Assembly (NCBI RefSeq): GCF_030065675.1
Contig: NZ_JASJDK010000016.1
Span: 62,001-126,000 of the forward strand
Length of the DNA stretch: 64,000 nt
Direction of reading: 5' to 3'
Source of the DNA: Mastigocoleus sp. MO_188.B34
Lineage (GTDB): Bacteria > Cyanobacteriota > Cyanobacteriia > Cyanobacteriales > Nostocaceae
Both the position numbers and the translations under genes were made by a program. The notes under the pieces are model-generated. The model was not told the DNA's origin. It ran no database searches and was given only the letters and a program-made list of their open reading frames with translations. This document shows positions 27,214 through 35,728 of the stretch, in pieces (within the stretch, counting starts at the first letter, position 1; each line of letters begins with the position of its first letter).

Positions 27214-30200
27214 ATGTGATGTCAAAATCGTTAAAATTTACACCTGAGTCATAAAATTGACTAACAAAGCGATCGCAGATTTTTTCTACTAAACTTGAAT
27301 TGCAATCAGAAGGAATATCTAAACTCAGTTTGATACATCCAATATTTTGCAGTTCAATATTTTGAGGTTCAATATTTTGAAAGGTTTCTCTTTGGGTATG
27401 AGGTCTAACAAAAATACCTAACTGCTCCAACTGAATAATTAAACCGACAATTTGACTTTCTACCAGACTAAAACTGTTTTCTAAATCCCGATCGTGATCG
27501 CTTCGCGGAACGCCTCTTAGGCGTTTATCGCGTATTTCTAATTTAATTAATGTATTGAGTTCTAAAACATCAGACTTTAATAGTTTGAATCCTGAATTAA
27601 AATCGGGTGAATCAAATAACAGATTCCAGTTTTCATTATGGATTAATGCTTGCTTGCTTAGATCTGCACCTCTGATGAACTCGCTGCGTAAAATATTGAA
27701 TGTCGATTTTGTCACATTACGTGCGGAATTTTGACAAGGTTTTATCGAGGTAATTATCGGCATCCAGTCCTGAGGTAATCTTACTTTATACTGAAGCCCT
27801 GTATCTGTTAAAGAAATCGGTTTACTCCAATCGTGTTGAACAAGCAGGTTAAAAAAGTTAAAGAGTAATTTATCTAGGGAAATATCATTATCATCATAAT
27901 TTATGTGATAATTTTGACAACTCCAGGCAGTTAATAAAGCCCAAGAAAAACCACCCAAAAAGCCGTAAGTGTTGCTGTATATCCAACGAGATTTAGCCCA
28001 AGCTCTGATTGTTCTCAGTAATAGACGGAAATATGTAAGTGGTATGTGTCTAGTTACGGTTTGAATAATTGTATCTGCTTCCCAAGATCCAACTATTGCT
28101 TTAAAGCTGGGGGAATCTAGTTCTACTTCAAATCGGTTGGGATTGCTTCCTTGCGTCGCAATGACTTTAAGTAAGTCTGGTTCAAGTTTAGATTCAGAAT
28201 TACTTTCTACAGATTTGATTTGAACGTAAAGTAAATCTACAGATATTCCTTCCAATTTCAAACGTAATAAAGGAACTCTTGCTTCTGTTATTAATTGAGT
28301 TCTCTCGCATAAATCTTGTAAACGTTGCTCTACATTTTTGAGAAAAGTTTCCCCAGTCAAATAAATAGGAATTTCACATACAGCATCTAAGTCACTATCA
28401 GGGGTTGCGACTCCCAAACGTTCCGATCCAAGCAAATGTAAATTTGCAGGAAAACATAAGGATTCGGTACAAGCTTGCTGAACTATTTCGATAATGGTCT
28501 GACGCTGTGCTTTTTGTGCTGATGTTATTTCTGGTTCCAGCTGATTTACTAATTCAATGAGTTTGTGATTGCTGGGAGAATTAGAATTTTGAGAAGCTTC
28601 TTGAATAGATTTGTTTCCTAAAGGAATAACCTGTCTAACTTCAAAAGGTTCGTCATTCCGACGACTAATTAATGCGATGGACGATACCGTAAAGCTTATT
28701 GGTTCCCATTCCGGTAATTTCGCAAATGCTTCTGCTGAACTAGAAAACTGTCCCACGCTCAGATGTGGGGTGAAACCAGTTTTTGATTTTTTGCTTTGTT
28801 CGTCACATTGAGGAAACAAAGTTTGTAATGCTGTCTGTAATTCCTGTAATGCTTTCTCAGGTTGACTTTGGGGACGTAACCAAGCTGTAGAACTTTTGCG
28901 ATGGGTGAATGTTTGGAAACTATCTAAAGTAATAGTAAAAGGTTCTAAATTAGCAACTATAGGAGCAATAATTTTTCCAGCTTCTACAAAATATGACTCT
29001 GGTAAAAAACCGTAAATTAAGTTAATATGCGGCATCCATCGTTTATATCTTGCATCATGAAGATATCTAATATTTTGAATTTCAGCTAGAACCTCTTTAG
29101 GTGGAATTATGACTATAGCGCTTCTGTAAGTAGGTGAAATAGACTTTAAAGAATTAGAATTTAAAGAATTAGACTTTGGAGAAATAGATTTTAAATCTTG
29201 CTTCTTTTCATCTAGCAAGTAACTATTAATATCTATTGTTGCGCGAATACCAAAGTGATCGGAGGGATAAATCGGTGTACCTGCTATAGGTTCGCAAGCA
29301 AATAAATTGATCGAATTTGGAGAAAATTTACGATCCACAGAGTGTAGTAAAATCCGATCGAACCTTGCTGCTTCTCCCTCCAGACTCATCAACTCCGCTA
29401 ATGGGTTTTGTTGAGGGTCGAAAGTATATCCTAATTGTTCGGGATGTAATTCTTCCCATAGGTCAGTAAAACCATAGAGATCTAATATCTCCTGTAGTTG
29501 TTTACCTCTGGTATTAAAATCACCAACAATTAAACTATCTCCCGGTTGACTTTGAAGATATTTCAGCAAGGTATTTAGCTGATATTTTCTTTTCTCCGCT
29601 GCATTTTGGGCGCGGTCACTAGTTAAATGTACTACTCCAACTTGTAATACTTCACCATTAATTTTGTAAGTACCGACCATCAAGCTTTTGTGGATGGAGA
29701 ATCGATGTTCTACCAAAGTAAATGGTAGACGGGACATCAACAAGTTACCTGATGGTTTGATATTTTCCCCATCAATTGACTCAGAAATATAATAGCGATC
29801 GCGTACCCAATTTTCAGATAAAAGCAACTCTAAGAAATTTGGTGTAGCTTCTTGAATAGCGATAATATCTGCATCAGATTCCTTCAAATGCTGGAAAATT
29901 ACTGGTATTCGTTTCACTGTTTGAATTTTCTCTGCTTCATACCGATCATGGAGAACATTGAAGCTGACCACATTCAAACTTTTCAATCTTACTGAGTCTG
30001 GATTTTGATTAACCTCTTCCCAAATCGACCCGTTATATTTGTAAACGCTCTTGTGAACAAACTTTACAGCATCAGCTTCTAATGATTTTTGAGAATTCAA
30101 TAATTTCTGAGGATTCAATGATTTTTTAGAACTCATTGATTTCTGAGAATTTGAGTTATCTCGATCATTCCAAGCATTAACAGGTAATTGCTTAGCAGCG

Positions 30201-30421
30201 AACAAATCTAAATTTCGATCTCTATCCCAAACAATCGTATCTTTACAACGTATATATCGAATACGATGCCAAGGTATATCTCCATTTGCAGACCACTGAA
30301 GTACGTGCATTTCTTGAATTCCAGTATCTGAGTTCCGTTCGTGGAAACCGATAATAAAATTCCTTTTATCGAGTCGCGCATCCCAAATAATGCGATTATA
30401 GACATCTTGAATAGGTAACAT
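27164..30421 (-). CDS. DUF504-EEP-2H-poly(A) polymerase-like RNA repair/processing protein
   Basis: Protein of 1085 residues with four enzyme-type modules in order. Residues 1-75 are DUF504/MJ1316, an RNA 2',3'-cyclic end recognition domain (QDVYNRIIWDARLDKRNFII; IPWHRIRYIRCKDTIVWDR). About 145-405 is an endonuclease/exonuclease/phosphatase domain (VVSFNVLHDR; IIAIQEATP; LIVGDFNTRG; YPSDHFGIRA). About 430-605 is a 2H phosphoesterase (MPHINLIYGF and FTPHLSVGQF, the paired H-x-N/S motifs). About 640-1085 is a poly(A) polymerase-like nucleotidyltransferase (HLLGSERLGVATPDSDLDAV, third Asp in GISVDLLYV, then TIRAWAKSRWIYSNTYGFLG). It probably trims, opens and extends damaged RNA ends. It is the last gene after RNA ligase and HD-Pnk. 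A dispersed repeat is translated near residue 967. Confidence 0.88.
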   Translation of the reverse strand: MLPIQDVYNRIIWDARLDKRNFIIGFHERNSDTGIQEMHVLQWSANGDIPWHRIRYIRCKDTIVWDRDRNLDLFAAKQLPVNAWNDRDNSNSQKSMSSKKSLNPQKLLNSQKSLEADAVKFVHKSVYKYNGSIWEEVNQNPDSVRLKSLNVVSFNVLHDRYEAEKIQTVKRIPVIFQHLKESDADIIAIQEATPNFLELLLSENWVRDRYYISESIDGENIKPSGNLLMSRLPFTLVEHRFSIHKSLMVGTYKINGEVLQVGVVHLTSDRAQNAAEKRKYQLNTLLKYLQSQPGDSLIVGDFNTRGKQLQEILDLYGFTDLWEELHPEQLGYTFDPQQNPLAELMSLEGEAARFDRILLHSVDRKFSPNSINLFACEPIAGTPIYPSDHFGIRATIDINSYLLDEKKQDLKSISPKSNSLNSNSLKSISPTYRSAIVIIPPKEVLAEIQNIRYLHDARYKRWMPHINLIYGFLPESYFVEAGKIIAPIVANLEPFTITLDSFQTFTHRKSSTAWLRPQSQPEKALQELQTALQTLFPQCDEQSKKSKTGFTPHLSVGQFSSSAEAFAKLPEWEPISFTVSSIALISRRNDEPFEVRQVIPLGNKSIQEASQNSNSPSNHKLIELVNQLEPEITSAQKAQRQTIIEIVQQACTESLCFPANLHLLGSERLGVATPDSDLDAVCEIPIYLTGETFLKNVEQRLQDLCERTQLITEARVPLLRLKLEGISVDLLYVQIKSVESNSESKLEPDLLKVIATQGSNPNRFEVELDSPSFKAIVGSWEADTIIQTVTRHIPLTYFRLLLRTIRAWAKSRWIYSNTYGFLGGFSWALLTAWSCQNYHINYDDNDISLDKLLFNFFNLLVQHDWSKPISLTDTGLQYKVRLPQDWMPIITSIKPCQNSARNVTKSTFNILRSEFIRGADLSKQALIHNENWNLLFDSPDFNSGFKLLKSDVLELNTLIKLEIRDKRLRGVPRSDHDRDLENSFSLVESQIVGLIIQLEQLGIFVRPHTQRETFQNIEPQNIELQNIGCIKLSLDIPSDCNSSLVEKICDRFVSQFYDSGVNFNDFDITFIPFEQNVLGAKREET
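27494..27532. repeat. Dispersed repeat inside the PAP-like domain
   Basis: A 39-base element containing the hairpin cgcct-aag-aggcg (minus strand), related to 14850-14887. It is translated as DKRLRGVPRSDHD in the C-terminal domain of the 1085-residue protein. Confidence 0.7.
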
Positions 30422-30424
30422 TTT

Positions 30425-30522
30425 AGGTAATGGGTAATTGGTAATAAGTGATGAGTAATGAGTAATGAGTAATGAGTAATGAGTAATGAGTAATGAGTAA
30501 CAAGTGATGATTAATGAGTAAC
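30425..30522. repeat. Heptanucleotide tandem repeats (taatgag)
   Basis: About ten copies of a 7-base unit lie directly upstream of the 1085-residue gene, between it and HD-Pnk. Confidence 0.9.
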
Positions 30523-30580
30523 GTTAACGTATCTGACTCCTGACTTCTGACTCCTGCTCGCCGTAGGCGCGGTCTGTTCT

Positions 30581-30650
30581 GACTTCTTACTTCTTACTTC
30601 TTACTTCTTACTTCTTACTTCTTACTTCTTACTTCTTACTTTTTACTTGC
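30581..30650. repeat. Heptanucleotide tandem repeats (cttactt)
   Basis: Nine near-perfect 7-base units reach into the last codons of the HD-Pnk gene. Confidence 0.9.
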
Positions 30651-31776
30651 GCGTAGCGCTAATAACCCACTCAACCTCATGGGCTTCTGTAATTTTCGGC
30701 ACATCCAAACGATTTCTCATTTTGTAGAGTACTTTTTCTGGTACCTTATGAATGCGAGTTTTATTTCGTTGTAATAATTCTTCCCAAGCAGTCTCCAAAT
30801 AAACAATACGTATCCTTGCTTGATAAGAAGTAAATAAACGAATTAATATATCCCTTAACTGTCGATTGATATTAGTTGCATTCCAGACAAAAGACTCCCC
30901 GTTACGCATATATTCTTTTGCGATCGCTTTGGCTCGATTTGCAACGATTCCTTGATTTTCCGTTGGTTCTACACCCATAAAACGTCGTAGCTCGTCCAGG
31001 GAAATAACTTTGAGTTCGGAACAATTTTCTTTAATCCAAGTATCTTTTCCCGAACCTGGTAAACCCGACATCATGGTTACTTGAAAACGAGTATCGTCAT
31101 AAGCACGATAATTAGGGTCAGCATTTTCTTTATGAAAATAAACAAATCTACTGTGGGAAGATAAAAAACTCCTCGGTCGGTCGAAACAATCATTTTCTCG
31201 ACAAAATTCGCGAAAAAACTCAATTAGTTCTAATAAACCATCGCGATCGCCACAATATCTTCCCTTAACATCAGCTTCAGCTAACATTGCGAGCATGTCG
31301 CAACTGACAAACTGACTAACTTGAATTACAGCTTTCTCTGGATTTGGTTTATCCCAAAACCACAAAGGTAGACTACCGTACTTCACCAAATTGACGACTT
31401 CTTCCCGACAGTGAAAAGGAACTCCCAAATCCCAGAGGATCTGTTGTGTCATCCTTACACCCTGTAAAACATGTCCTTTGGATGAAATAGTTCCATCTTC
31501 TTCTATCTGAGTGGTGGAAGGTTTTCCAATATCGTGTAATAAAGCAGCAGCAAATAAAATACTCCGTTTTTGCTCTGGTAACATCTGCCATTCAGATAAA
31601 TTTACCAAAGCTTCGCAGACTAACTTTGTATGGGTTAAAACGTCACCTTCTGCATGAAAACGCTTATCTTGAGGACAATGAGCAAGTTGTGCTAAACAGT
31701 CAAATTCCCTTTCCAAAGCAGACCAATCAATCGATAAATTATCCCCAGTCGGACAATGGGGAAATATCCAAGTCAT
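30643..31776 (-). CDS. HD-Pnk: HD phosphatase-polynucleotide kinase, RNA end healing
   Basis: Protein of 377 residues with two modules. The N-terminal HD domain has metal ligands visible at H41/H49 (RFHAEGDVLTHTKLV), H81-D82 (LLHDIGKP) and a later Asp (SCDMLAMLAEADVKGR). The C-terminal P-loop kinase has TMMSGLPGSGKDTW as Walker A, ISLDELRRFMG with the likely general-base Asp, and WNATNINRQLRD as the substrate/lid helix, as in T4 Pnk-type 5'-OH polynucleotide kinases. An HD-Pnk of the same order from Runella has been shown to remove 2',3'-cyclic and 3' phosphates and to phosphorylate 5'-OH ends. It lies 12 bases after the RNA ligase gene, with GGAG before the ATG, so healing and sealing enzymes are coupled. 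Its stop region lies in tandem repeats. Confidence 0.92.
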   Translation of the reverse strand: MTWIFPHCPTGDNLSIDWSALEREFDCLAQLAHCPQDKRFHAEGDVLTHTKLVCEALVNLSEWQMLPEQKRSILFAAALLHDIGKPSTTQIEEDGTISSKGHVLQGVRMTQQILWDLGVPFHCREEVVNLVKYGSLPLWFWDKPNPEKAVIQVSQFVSCDMLAMLAEADVKGRYCGDRDGLLELIEFFREFCRENDCFDRPRSFLSSHSRFVYFHKENADPNYRAYDDTRFQVTMMSGLPGSGKDTWIKENCSELKVISLDELRRFMGVEPTENQGIVANRAKAIAKEYMRNGESFVWNATNINRQLRDILIRLFTSYQARIRIVYLETAWEELLQRNKTRIHKVPEKVLYKMRNRLDVPKITEAHEVEWVISATRK

Positions 31777-31788
31777 TATTCTTACTCC

Positions 31789-32634
31789 TTATTTATTGTT
31801 GACCGGTTGTAGAGACGTACCATGGTACGTCTCTACAGGGTTTTGCTGAAAAACAAACAAATCCACATCAGACCGCAGAACATTGGGAATAATCGGACGA
31901 TTCAACCAATGACCGTCGGAATTTTGGATTGTAGTCAAAAAACTAGAACGCACATATTTATATCGAGCTTCCACTACATTGTCCGACTCAACCTTGATAT
32001 ACAAACCTTCCATTAAGGAACTTTGGTCAGTTTGTTTTAGCGATCGCTCTACATCAAGTCCTTGTGCTACACAAATCTCTTGGAAACGCTCTAAATGCTT
32101 TGAGGTTTGATAATTGGACTTACCCAAAAAATTTAATAATTGCTGATATGATTCCAGTTCCCCGGTAAATAAAACCGGTACGGAAACTAAATTCAAACCA
32201 TTTAATAGATTTTTTCTTTCCCTCGTACTGAGAAATACTAGTTTTTCTAAATCCCAGACATCATATTCCAGAAAATAATGGGGTAGAGCATCATAAAAGA
32301 CCGTATGTTTTGCATACATCCATTCTCCAAACAAAATATAACGACTACCCAAAACTTCCCAAAGAGCAGTAACGTGGGTATTAGCCCATTGTTTGAATAA
32401 ATTAAAGTGTCTTTCCCTTGCTCCTCCCGTTAGATAGTGACCCCTACTTTGCAGAAGTAACTTTCCATCAGCACTGAAGCTAATAGCTGCATTTGCTCCA
32501 TCAACCTTTTCTTCAACAACTACATATTTGTGTTGAATTTCCCCAAACGGGATATTATTTAAATCCCCATCCCCAGGTTGAATTCTCGAACCCTGGATAT
32601 GACGGGTACGGGGATACTTATATATTTGTCTCAT
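31789..32634 (-). CDS. RNA ligase (Rnl2-like, PF09414-type)
   Basis: Protein of 281 residues with the nucleotidyltransferase motifs in order: motif I EEKVDGANA with the AMP-accepting Lys43, motif III ILFGEWMYAKHTVFYDALP, then HYFLEYDVWD, motif IV EGLYIKVES and motif V ARYKYVRSSF. It should seal 3'-OH/5'-phosphate RNA ends using ATP. It is first in a minus-strand block with HD-Pnk and the 1085-residue processing protein. The C-terminus NPVETYHGTSLQPVNNK is encoded by a GTAGAGACG palindrome and is probably not native; the catalytic core is complete before it. The ATG start fits the family N-terminus. Confidence 0.92.
   Translation of the reverse strand: MRQIYKYPRTRHIQGSRIQPGDGDLNNIPFGEIQHKYVVVEEKVDGANAAISFSADGKLLLQSRGHYLTGGARERHFNLFKQWANTHVTALWEVLGSRYILFGEWMYAKHTVFYDALPHYFLEYDVWDLEKLVFLSTRERKNLLNGLNLVSVPVLFTGELESYQQLLNFLGKSNYQTSKHLERFQEICVAQGLDVERSLKQTDQSSLMEGLYIKVESDNVVEARYKYVRSSFLTTIQNSDGHWLNRPIIPNVLRSDVDLFVFQQNPVETYHGTSLQPVNNK
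31809..31836. repeat. GTAGAGACG palindrome inside the RNA ligase gene
   Basis: Perfect 28-base palindrome with centre TACCATGGTA. It is translated as V-E-T-Y-H-G-T-S-L (residues 267-275), in the same frame as both smc copies. Confidence 0.92.
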
Positions 32635-33075
32635 TACTTTCGATCCTTAACAATTTCAATCAATAGATCGAATCTACAAATTCAACCCGCTGAAGACAAA
32701 GGATTTATCAAAATCATTTTACCTGTCGAACTCAGCATCAAGCATCTTGCAAAGACGTAGCGTGCTACGTCTCTACTGCAGGATTTTGACAATCAACAAA
32801 TCTTTTTAGACTTTGAAATATCTCTACGGATTCAATCTATGGATTCAACTAGCAAAATCTGTTTGCGAATTTCCTACTAACAAGCAACTCATTTAATTAC
32901 AGTTGCTAAAATTCGCACTTTTACAAATTTGATTGAAATTGAGGACTACATTGCTCTATTCCTTATTTATCTAATTATTTATCTGAATTTCATTCCAGTA
33001 TGGAGCGATGAAAACACATCGTAACACATACTTCATCTCGAACAATCATTTTTCCAGATTTTTATGCCAGATTTT
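32635..33075. other. Intergenic region upstream of the RNA repair block
   Basis: About 440 bases. It holds an inverted repeat at 32753-32776 (AGACGTAGC-GT-GCTACGTCT then CTAC). Presumably it also holds the promoter of the RNA ligase gene; no clear motif was seen. A 60-codon plus-strand frame at 32578 is not supported. Confidence 0.55.
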
Positions 33076-35070
33076 TCATGATTCTTTTTCCAGTCCTTTA
33101 ATAAACTGCTGGGATTTTTTATAACAATCAGTCCAACCTCTCTCTCCACAAAACTTTGCTGCTTGTTGAAAATCTTTAATTGCTGCTTGCTTTTCCCCTA
33201 ATTTAGCCCGATATTCTCCCCGGTTAGAGTAAGCTTGAGCAAAATCCGATTTCAATTCAATTGCTTTGCTAGCATCCGCGATCGCTCCTTGAGTGTCTCC
33301 AATTCCAAAGCGTGCTGCACCCCGCTTTAAATATCCAGCAGCAGATTTTTTATCCCGCTTAATTACTTGGTTGTAATCTTCAATTGCTTTCTTATAGTCT
33401 TTTAATCCCAAGGAATAAACATTACCTCGGTTATTGTAAAGTTGAATCGCGTTGGGATTAATATTAATACCTTTGCTAAAGTCAGCGATCGCTCCTTGAT
33501 AGTCTCCTATTTCTCTCAGAAGATTTCCCCGGTTATTATAAGCAGCAAAATCTTGTGGATTCAGGGATATTGCTTTGTCGCAGTCTCGAATTGCTTTCTT
33601 AAACTCATGAATTTGTTTATACAGATTGCAGCGATCGATATAAGCTTCTGCAAAGTCGGGTTTGAGTTCAATAACTTTAGTGTAGTCACTAACTGCACCT
33701 TGGCTATCTCCCATGTAAAAACGATCATTCCCCCGCATCAGGTAAGCTACAAACAATTTAGGATCGATCTGAATTGCTCGGGTGTAGTCTGCGATCGCTC
33801 GCTGTTTATGTTTTGACGAGGAATAAACTAAACCCCTTTTGTGATAACCTAAAGCGTTGTTGGGGTCGAGTTCGATAACTTTGGTGAAATCCTCAATTGC
33901 TCCCCCATAGTCCTTGAGAGTAAAGTGAGAAGTACCTTTGTTCTGGTAAATTATAGGATCTTGGGGATTAAACCAAATTGCTCGATTGAAATCTGCTAAA
34001 GCTGCTTTATGCTCTCCTTTTTGACCTTTAGTTACTCCCTGTCGGTCGAAGTACTCAGCTATAGCTTTTGATTGACTCCAGACAACCCCAGCACTAATAC
34101 CAATTACACCCAAAACTCCCAATCCTGCAAGCACCAGAGTTTTTAGTTTTGGAGTTTGAGGTAATAAGGTGCGAAAAATTCCAGATTTAGTATTAGTACT
34201 AGTATTGGTATTTGATATTTCTTTGTTAGACTTAGCCCCTGCTGTAATTTTTTCTAAATCTGCTAAAACTTCATTTGCAGACTGATAGCGCTGACTATAG
34301 TCGCAGCGGACCATTTTATTGATTATATTTGCTAGTTTTGGACTAATCTTTCTCCTATTCTCCCAGATAATCTCTCCCATACTCGGGTTACTTGGATCTT
34401 TAAGATTGATTAGTTGTTGGATATTTAAACCCAAAAGTGCTTGAATGGCAATCTTTCCTACAGCATAAATATCACTATTAAATTGGGGACTACCTTGAGT
34501 TTGCTCGATTGGTATATAGCCAGGAGTGCCAATTGTAACCGTAAGATTTATTTGTCCTTGATGGATTTGAGTTCCAATTTCTTTTACTGCACCAAAGTCA
34601 ATTAAAACTAATTTGCGATCGGAAGTCCGACGAATAATATTTTCTGGTTTGATATCTCGATGAATGACACCTTGACCATGCACAAAATGCAATATAGTCA
34701 ATATTTCTTTCAAAAAACTTATAACTGTAAATTCATTCCAAGATTTACCAGGTAGAATTTCTTGATTTAAAGTATTTCCTGGTATAAATTGTTCAACAAA
34801 ATAAAAGTCTTGTCCTTCTTCAATATCGGCTAGTAAGGTGGGAATTTTATCGTGTTTTCCCAACTTTTCCAAAATTTCTGCTTCTTTTTTAAATAAACGA
34901 CGGGCTACTTTTAATACTTCAATATTTTCGTGAAAAGAATGTAGTTTTTTGACAATACATACAGGATTTCCCGGACGCTTCACATCTTTTGCTAAAAATG
35001 TTTCGCCAAATCCACCTTTACCCAAAGCTTTTGTTATCTGATAGCGACTGTCTAATATTTGATCTATCAT
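33076..35070 (-). CDS. Ser/Thr protein kinase with TPR repeats
   Basis: Protein of 664 residues. The N-terminal Hanks-type kinase (about 10-275) has the glycine loop GKGGFGETFLAKD, the VAIK-equivalent CIVKKLH, the catalytic loop VIHRDIKPENII, LIDFGAVKE in place of DFG-A, and GTPGYIPIEQ in the activation segment. One transmembrane segment (TLVLAGLGVLGVIGISAGVV, about 305-325) separates it from about nine TPR units (AALADFNRAIWFNPQDPIIY; GAIEDFTKVIELDPNNALGY; AIKDFQQAAKF at the end). The TPR part probably lies outside the cytoplasm or binds a partner. It is divergent from another kinase gene at 35729. Confidence 0.93.
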   Translation of the reverse strand: MIDQILDSRYQITKALGKGGFGETFLAKDVKRPGNPVCIVKKLHSFHENIEVLKVARRLFKKEAEILEKLGKHDKIPTLLADIEEGQDFYFVEQFIPGNTLNQEILPGKSWNEFTVISFLKEILTILHFVHGQGVIHRDIKPENIIRRTSDRKLVLIDFGAVKEIGTQIHQGQINLTVTIGTPGYIPIEQTQGSPQFNSDIYAVGKIAIQALLGLNIQQLINLKDPSNPSMGEIIWENRRKISPKLANIINKMVRCDYSQRYQSANEVLADLEKITAGAKSNKEISNTNTSTNTKSGIFRTLLPQTPKLKTLVLAGLGVLGVIGISAGVVWSQSKAIAEYFDRQGVTKGQKGEHKAALADFNRAIWFNPQDPIIYQNKGTSHFTLKDYGGAIEDFTKVIELDPNNALGYHKRGLVYSSSKHKQRAIADYTRAIQIDPKLFVAYLMRGNDRFYMGDSQGAVSDYTKVIELKPDFAEAYIDRCNLYKQIHEFKKAIRDCDKAISLNPQDFAAYNNRGNLLREIGDYQGAIADFSKGININPNAIQLYNNRGNVYSLGLKDYKKAIEDYNQVIKRDKKSAAGYLKRGAARFGIGDTQGAIADASKAIELKSDFAQAYSNRGEYRAKLGEKQAAIKDFQQAAKFCGERGWTDCYKKSQQFIKGLEKES

Positions 35071-35728
35071 TAAACCTTTTATATTTATTGCAGGGATGCG
35101 CCGAGGAGCATACAGCTGATTATTCTATGCTTATATAAATTTTATTGGAACTACAATGTAAAAATATTTTAACTACAACCCATTATTTACTAAATATCAG
35201 CTTTAACTATCAATAAATTTTCAATAACCAAAAAAATATAATCTAATTGATATATAGGTGAATATTAATTAAAAACCCAACTTATTATGATTGGATTTAC
35301 CTATTTATTCAATGTAAATTTATTCCAGATACAGCATTCCTAAATAATTTATCAAAATCAACATTGTATAGCAATCATATCTGATTTGTGAACGGTAAAT
35401 CCTGTAGAGACGCGCCATGGCGCGTCTCTACAATATTCATCTTCATAAATGATTTAGGATTGTTATAGAGAAGTAGTCTTCAAGGGCGTTCCCCCAAGGA
35501 AACATGTTGCATCCTTACAGAATTTATATACCCATAAATCAAACAGGATTACTATATTTTTTAGATTGTCATCAGACACGCACTTAAATCAAAACAATTT
35601 ATGAAGTGCAGTAAATAAAGTAACATTATATTTTAAAATATTAAAGATTATCCAATGATAATAAATGCATATCTTGGGATAAATCGACATAATTAATATT
35701 AGGACAAGCTCCTGCCAAACAAAATCAA
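35071..35728. other. Divergent intergenic region between two kinase genes
   Basis: About 660 AT-rich bases with a perfect GTAGAGACG palindrome at 35404-35431. It should hold promoters for both kinases. No other element was recognised. Confidence 0.55.
35404..35431. repeat. GTAGAGACG palindrome, intergenic copy
   Basis: Perfect 28-base palindrome with the same sequence as smc copy B, flanked by T and A. Confidence 0.92.

Noticed and set aside
32578-32760. 60-codon frame with a tail faintly like a histidine-kinase C-terminus (KGFIKIILPV)
   Set aside because: It overlaps the start of the RNA ligase gene, has no kinase motifs, and ends in a dispersed palindrome.
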